Source of the DNA: Deltaproteobacteria bacterium
Lineage (GTDB): Bacteria; Lernaellota; Lernaellaia; JACKCT01
Direction: 5' to 3'
Assembly (NCBI GenBank): GCA_020845895.1
Contig: JADLEX010000128.1
Location: 1 to 37,658 of the forward strand
Length of the DNA stretch: 37,658 nt
In this document: piece after piece, positions 33,873 to 37,658 of the stretch
Layout: each line of letters opens with the position of its first letter
Numbering within the stretch: the stretch's first letter is position 1
Notes under the pieces: model-generated
What the model saw: the letters and a program-made list of their open reading frames with translations, nothing else
What the model was told of the DNA's origin: nothing
Databases searched by the model: none
Translations under genes and position numbers: made by a program

Positions 33873-34976
33873 TCAGTCCAGAACCTCGGACGCCCAGTCG
33901 AGCGCCATCCGGCCGATCGCGGGCGACGCGGTCAGCCCCGGCGATTCGATGCCGATCATGTGCAGGATGCGCGGATCGTCCGACTGCGCCGCGATGTGAA
34001 AGTCGGGCGCGGGCTCGCCAGGACCGTGACGTTTGGGACGAATCCCCGACGGGCCCATACGCAGGTCGCCGCGTTCGATGGCCGGACACAGCCGGTGCGC
34101 TTCCGCAAAAAAGTCGTCCGGCGAACGGCGATTCGCTTCGTAGTCGGTCTTATCCTCAATGAAACGTGCGTCGGGCCCGAGCCAGAGTTCTCCGTCGACG
34201 GTTCGCGTCAGGTGGACGCCCAACCCCAGATGTCCGGGAACGGGATATACGAGGTTGGAAACGACATGCGCCTTTTTGGGAATGACCACGGCGTATTCGC
34301 CCCGGCACGGATGAATGCGATGACCGGCCTCGCCGCACATGGCCGCGACCTCGTCGGCGTAGAGCCCCGCCGCATTGACGACGACGCGGGCACGCACTCG
34401 GCCCCGCGTGGCCGTGGCGATCTCGATGCCCGCCGCGTCGCGCTCGACGCCGGTCACCTCCGCGTTCGCGAGCACGACGCCGCCCGCCGCGAGCAAGCGG
34501 GCTTCCAGGGCGCGCAGATACGCGCCGACGTTGAACACGCCCGTGCCCGGAGAATACAGCGCGGGCCGCGCGACGACGTGCGGCTCCAGCGCGCGGACCT
34601 GGGCCGGGTCGAGCAGGCGACGATCCGTCACGCCGTTTTGCAGGGCGTTTTCGCGTAGGCGCTCCAGCGTGGCGATTTCGGTGCCGTCCTGCGCCACGAT
34701 CAGCTTGCCGCCGATGCGGTGGGGGATTTCCCACTCGCGCAGGCGTGCGATCAGGCGGCGGCGGCCCTGCACGCACAGCCGCGCCTTCAGCGAGCCGTTG
34801 GGGTAGTAGATGCCCGCGTGGATGACGCCGCTGTTGTGCGTCGAGGTTTCTTCGCCGAGCCGCGCGTGGCGCTCGAATAAAACCACCGACCGGCCACGCT
34901 GCGCGAGATCGTACGCGCACGACAGCCCGACCACGCCGCCGCCGATCACCGCCACATCGATTTCGGGTTCGCGCAT
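33873..34976 (-). CDS. FAD-dependent oxidase, L-2-hydroxyglutarate oxidase-like (LhgO)
   Basis: A 367-residue DAO-family flavoprotein. The FAD dinucleotide fold is at the N-terminus (VAVIGGGVVGLSCAYDLAQRG, 8-28), then THNSGVIHAGIYYPNGSLKARLCVQG and GKLIVAQ, and LGVHLTRTVDGELWLGPDA and GIRPKRHGPGEPAPDFHI near the end. These blocks match LhgO/YgaF, which oxidises L-2-hydroxyglutarate to 2-oxoglutarate and passes electrons to the respiratory chain, clearing a side product of TCA-cycle enzymes. A glycerol-3-phosphate oxidase-like role is less likely. The frame is open to 35042; ATG 34976 begins just before the FAD strand and is preferred, with only a weak SD. It lies 61 bases after the divergent rmlA start, in the same direction. 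Confidence 0.88.
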   Translation of the reverse strand: MREPEIDVAVIGGGVVGLSCAYDLAQRGRSVVLFERHARLGEETSTHNSGVIHAGIYYPNGSLKARLCVQGRRRLIARLREWEIPHRIGGKLIVAQDGTEIATLERLRENALQNGVTDRRLLDPAQVRALEPHVVARPALYSPGTGVFNVGAYLRALEARLLAAGGVVLANAEVTGVERDAAGIEIATATRGRVRARVVVNAAGLYADEVAAMCGEAGHRIHPCRGEYAVVIPKKAHVVSNLVYPVPGHLGLGVHLTRTVDGELWLGPDARFIEDKTDYEANRRSPDDFFAEAHRLCPAIERGDLRMGPSGIRPKRHGPGEPAPDFHIAAQSDDPRILHMIGIESPGLTASPAIGRMALDWASEVLD

Positions 34977-35081
34977 GCGTCGTCCATCGGTTGTTTCCGC
35001 TCGTACTTTGCGCGCGCGGTGCGCGGGGGTCAACGAACTCAACTCTGTCGGCGGGCGGCGAAATGGGCTAAGACACGCGGG

Positions 35082-35969
35082 ATGAATGCGCCGATGCCCC
35101 CGACGTGCGTTTTGAGCCTGGATGTCGAGGAGTGGTATCAGGTCGAGAACCTGCGCCCGCTCTATCCTCCTTCGACATGGGCGACGCAGGAGTCACGCTG
35201 CGATCGCTCGACGCGGCTGTATTTGGACATTCTGCGCGAAGGCGGCGTCGCGGGCGGAACGCTTTTTGTTCTGGGAGAGGTGGCCCGCCGACTGCCCGCG
35301 ATGGTGCGGGAATTTTCCGACGCGGGTTTCGAAGTCGCCTCGCACGGCATGGATCACCGCTCGAACTTCGAGCTGACGCCCGACGAGATCGACGCGAACC
35401 TGCGCGACAGCAAGGCGCTGCTCGAAGACCTCGCGGGGCGCGAGGTGACGGGCTATCGCGCGCCGAGCTTCACGATCAGCCAGGCCATTCTGGAGCGCGT
35501 CGCGGAGGCGGGTTACCGCTACGATTCGAGCCTGAACGAGTTTTCGATGCACGACCGCTACGGGCGGCTCGACACCGAGCGCATGACGCGTCCCGCGCCC
35601 GGTGCGTATCGCGACGGTTCGACGGGGCTGCTGGAGTTTCCCGTGGCGACGCGGCGGGTCCTCGGGGGCACGGTCGCGTGGGGCGGGGGAGGGTACTTTC
35701 GGCTCTACCCGCCCGGCGTGTTCCTTTCGGGCGCGCGTCGCATCCTCGCCGATACGGGGCTTTTCGTTTTCTACCTGCACCCGTGGGAACTCGATCCCGA
35801 ACAACCCCGCGTGCGCGGCCTCGGCGCGTGGCGCGCGTTTCGTCACTACAACAACCTGACGAAAACCGCCGGCCGCCTGCGCGATTTCATCGCGGCGCTC
35901 AAGGCCGACGGTGTGCGTTTCGCATCGATGCGCGAGCTGTGCGGGGAGCTTTCGCCGACCCACGCATGA
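35082..35969 (+). CDS. Polysaccharide deacetylase (NodB homology, PEP-CTERM/XrtA-associated type)
   Basis: A 295-residue carbohydrate esterase family 4 enzyme that removes N-acetyl groups from glycans. Motifs: LSLDVEEWYQVEN (D14, metal-binding region), ASHGMDHRSN (His-x3-His), GYRAPSFTIS (motif 3 Arg-Pro), and FVFYLHPWELDPEQP (Leu-His of motif 5). The DVEEWYQ opening and the Trp/Tyr-rich C-terminal part resemble the DUF3473-containing deacetylases of exopolysaccharide loci. No signal peptide, so it probably acts on cytoplasmic or lipid-linked precursors. ATG 35082 has no SD but TAAGAC 7 bases upstream, possibly leaderless. A lipoprotein hydrolase follows 16 bases after the stop. Confidence 0.9.
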   Translation: MNAPMPPTCVLSLDVEEWYQVENLRPLYPPSTWATQESRCDRSTRLYLDILREGGVAGGTLFVLGEVARRLPAMVREFSDAGFEVASHGMDHRSNFELTPDEIDANLRDSKALLEDLAGREVTGYRAPSFTISQAILERVAEAGYRYDSSLNEFSMHDRYGRLDTERMTRPAPGAYRDGSTGLLEFPVATRRVLGGTVAWGGGGYFRLYPPGVFLSGARRILADTGLFVFYLHPWELDPEQPRVRGLGAWRAFRHYNNLTKTAGRLRDFIAALKADGVRFASMRELCGELSPTHA

Positions 35970-35985
35970 ATTTGGAGATGTCGTG

Positions 35986-36945
35986 ATGCGTCGAGTGCCG
36001 ATTCTTGTTTTCTCGTTGATTGGCTTTCTGAGTCTGGCCGCCTGCACCACCAAATACGTGCGCGACGACGCCGCGGCCGACGCCGCCCGGCGCATCGATC
36101 CCGAGTCGGTCTTCGGCTACGAGCGGGCGGACATCCACGCCGCCGTCGCGTTGATGGAAACCGCGCCCACACGCGAGCTGCGCCGGGTGAGTTTTCCCGG
36201 CTACGTGCGCGAGCCGAATATCGACGACACCGTGGTGCTGTGGTGGTACAAGCCGCCCGCGCCCCGGGGCACGATCATCCTGTTGCCGATTCTGGGCGGC
36301 GAATACGACGTGGAGAAGCTCTTCGCCGAATACTACGCGAAGCGCGGATTTCTCGTGCTGCGTTTCGAGCGCAAGAGTCGCGTGCTTAATCCCGAACTCG
36401 GTTTCGAACACACGCGCGCGGTGCTGCGCGCGACGGTCATCGACGTGCGTCGCGGCATCGACTGGTGGCTCGCGCAGCCCGAAGCCGACGACCAGCGGCT
36501 TGGCGTGTGCGGCATCTCGATGGGGGGCTTCCAGTCGAGCCTGCTCATGGCCGTCGAGCACCGCATCCGCGCCGGTGTCTTTTTGCTCAACGGCGGCGAC
36601 TTCGCCGGGCTGATTCTGGAGAGCGAAGAGGGCGAGGTCGTCGACTTCCGCAACGCCGTCGCGCGCCGCAACGGCTGGACCGGCGACGAGCTCGTGAGCC
36701 GCGCCCGGGCGATCCTTCACGACGTCGAGCCGCTCACCTACGCGCCGAACATCGACCCGCACCGCGTGCTGACGATGAATCCGCTCTTCGACCGCGTCGT
36801 GCCGTACAGCCACGCCACCGCGTGGTGGAACGCGGCGCACCGCCCCACGCGCATCACCGTACCGACGGGGCACTACTCGGCGATCCTCGTCGCCCCGCGC
36901 CTCATGCGGCAAAGCGCGGCGTTTTTCGCGGAAAGGTTCGAGTAG
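35986..36945 (+). CDS. Alpha/beta-hydrolase lipoprotein
   Basis: A 319-residue lipoprotein: residues 1-20 are a signal peptide with lipobox LAAC (lipidated Cys20). The alpha/beta-hydrolase core has the nucleophile elbow GISMGG (Ser178), an acid candidate D269 in NPLFDRVVPYSH and catalytic His296 in VPTGHYSAIL. The sequence before the core, VLWWYKPPAPRGTIILLPILGGEYDVEK, is the usual oxyanion-side strand. Substrate unknown; location next to the deacetylase suggests de-esterification of an envelope glycan or lipid. ATG 35986 follows TTTGGAG with 8-base spacing. The residue after Cys20 is Thr, consistent with outer-membrane sorting. Confidence 0.87.
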   Translation: MRRVPILVFSLIGFLSLAACTTKYVRDDAAADAARRIDPESVFGYERADIHAAVALMETAPTRELRRVSFPGYVREPNIDDTVVLWWYKPPAPRGTIILLPILGGEYDVEKLFAEYYAKRGFLVLRFERKSRVLNPELGFEHTRAVLRATVIDVRRGIDWWLAQPEADDQRLGVCGISMGGFQSSLLMAVEHRIRAGVFLLNGGDFAGLILESEEGEVVDFRNAVARRNGWTGDELVSRARAILHDVEPLTYAPNIDPHRVLTMNPLFDRVVPYSHATAWWNAAHRPTRITVPTGHYSAILVAPRLMRQSAAFFAERFE

Positions 36946-36954
36946 GGACGCGCT

Positions 36955-37500
36955 CTACGCCCGCGCCTTCTGATCCAGGTACTTCTCGACGCCGCGATTG
37001 AGCTCGTCGAAGTTGGGTTTCGTCAGACGCACCGCGAAGGCCTGAATCGTGGGGACGATCGATTTGAGCAGGATCTTGGGGACGATTTTGATCTTGTCCA
37101 TGTCGGTGTGAATCGTCCCGAACAGGCGGATGCGCGTGCGGGGTCCCTCGGCGACGAACGAGTTGCGCCCCGTGACGCGCACGGCATCGGAGAGCTCGGG
37201 CATCGTCAGGACGTAATCGACGTAGTGGTCGGGGTCGCGCCACGTGGCGGTATCGACCCACGAAAACAGATCCTTCGAGACGAGCTTCGCCGCCGGGCCG
37301 GGGAGCTTGGCCTTGGCGTGCCACCACAGCACGGTGTTCACGCCGCCGTCGAATTCCTCCCGCTTCTCCACGTCGATGCGTTCGATGTTCGGCAGCAGGT
37401 GGATCAGGTTCGGCACCTCGTTGCGATAGATCGGCCACGTGACGTCGAGCGGGAAACGCACGGTGTCGGTGAACTCGTAGTCGTGAACCACTTCGGCCAT
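36955..37500 (-). CDS. SRPBCC (START-like) domain protein
   Basis: A 181-residue cytoplasmic protein with the helix-grip pattern of the SRPBCC/polyketide-cyclase superfamily: an N-terminal strand with YEFTDTVRFPLDVTWPIY, a series of amphipathic strands, and a long C-terminal helix (LLKSIVPTIQAFAVRLTKPNFDELNRGVEKYL) that closes the ligand cavity. The family binds hydrophobic ligands (lipids, sterols, polyketides); no catalytic function can be read. ATG 37500 has AGGAGC with 6-base spacing. It starts 9 bases after the stop of the enolase-superfamily gene, so the two form an operon. Confidence 0.75.
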   Translation of the reverse strand: MAEVVHDYEFTDTVRFPLDVTWPIYRNEVPNLIHLLPNIERIDVEKREEFDGGVNTVLWWHAKAKLPGPAAKLVSKDLFSWVDTATWRDPDHYVDYVLTMPELSDAVRVTGRNSFVAEGPRTRIRLFGTIHTDMDKIKIVPKILLKSIVPTIQAFAVRLTKPNFDELNRGVEKYLDQKARA

Positions 37501-37509
37501 GAAAAGCTC

Positions 37510-37658
37510 CTATCCGCGCTTCTTCTTTCGGAGTTCGAGCGCGGTCTTGAGTCCCTTTTCGCGGATCGTTTTGATCGCGAGCCGGGCGGGGGTCATGACG
37601 TGAAAGCGTTTCGCGTACCGGCGCAGGCGATCTTCGTCGATCTCGATGCCGAGGCCCG
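37510..37658 (-). CDS. C-terminal end of an enolase-superfamily (mandelate racemase/muconate lactonizing-like) protein (partial)
   Basis: The last 48 codons of a gene whose start is beyond the right edge; it ends at TAG 37512-37510. The translation begins GLGIEIDEDRLRRYAKRF, matching the PGLGxExDED end of the last barrel segment in mandelate-racemase/muconate-cycloisomerase-type enzymes, and continues with a basic tail ending RKKKRG. The extra basic tail is unusual. Without the metal ligands, which lie outside the window, the reaction cannot be named. Confidence 0.6.
   Translation of the reverse strand, partial: GLGIEIDEDRLRRYAKRFHVMTPARLAIKTIREKGLKTALELRKKKRG

Overview
This window is a compact stretch of GC-rich bacterial chromosome with about 37 protein genes, one tRNA gene and no phage, transposon, CRISPR or rRNA. 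High third-position GC, the AgmX/PglI-type C-terminal domain gene (4565-5386), an IHF-like protein, many lipoproteins and many short overlaps between genes suggest a deltaproteobacterial-type lineage (Myxococcota or a related uncultivated group). That placement is inference from gene content only. Both ends cut through genes.

Layout: 1-5386 holds the tail of an unknown gene, a D-amino-acid aminotransferase, a secreted cyclophilin, an IHF/HU-type DNA-binding protein, sucC-sucD (TCA cycle) and an AgmX/PglI-domain protein. 5399-7882 holds a zinc-ribbon/TM/EF-hand protein and a divergent GT-C-like membrane protein. 7889-13360 (minus strand) is a tight four-gene operon: ArsA/Get3-like ATPase with an HSP20-like tail, a small helical protein, a second GT-C-like membrane protein and an ABC-F ATPase. 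13473-15309 is a molybdenum-cofactor operon, moeA-moaC plus a 40-residue membrane microprotein. 15318-17403 (minus) carries leuC-leuD behind a tRNA-Met(CAU) with its own promoter and terminator.

17525-28474 is mixed: a lipoprotein of the endonuclease/exonuclease/phosphatase fold, an orphan OppF/DppF-type ATPase, an aldo/keto reductase, a CheA-like kinase without a CheW domain, an SDR, a DUF255 thioredoxin-fold protein, a tandem CDGSH iron-sulfur protein, an aldo/keto-reductase-fold protein that has lost its catalytic residues, a DGAT2-like acyltransferase and a secreted redoxin. 28520-36945 starts with a nitroreductase and continues with a cell-surface glycan region: GT2 and GT4 glycosyltransferases, rmlB, an RmlC-like epimerase and rmlA (no rmlD in view), an LhgO-like oxidase, a NodB-type polysaccharide deacetylase and an alpha/beta-hydrolase lipoprotein. 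The right edge has an SRPBCC protein and the end of an enolase-superfamily gene.

Themes: (i) translational coupling by ATGA/GTGA overlaps at seven or more junctions; (ii) several genes with no Shine-Dalgarno but a -10-like hexamer 6-9 bases before the start codon, suggesting leaderless mRNAs; (iii) envelope and glycan functions mixed with core metabolism. No single large defence or biosynthetic system was found. The best candidates for undescribed biology are the ArsA-HSP20/helical-partner operon, the orphan CheA-like kinase, the zinc-ribbon/EF-hand membrane protein and the moaC-coupled microprotein.
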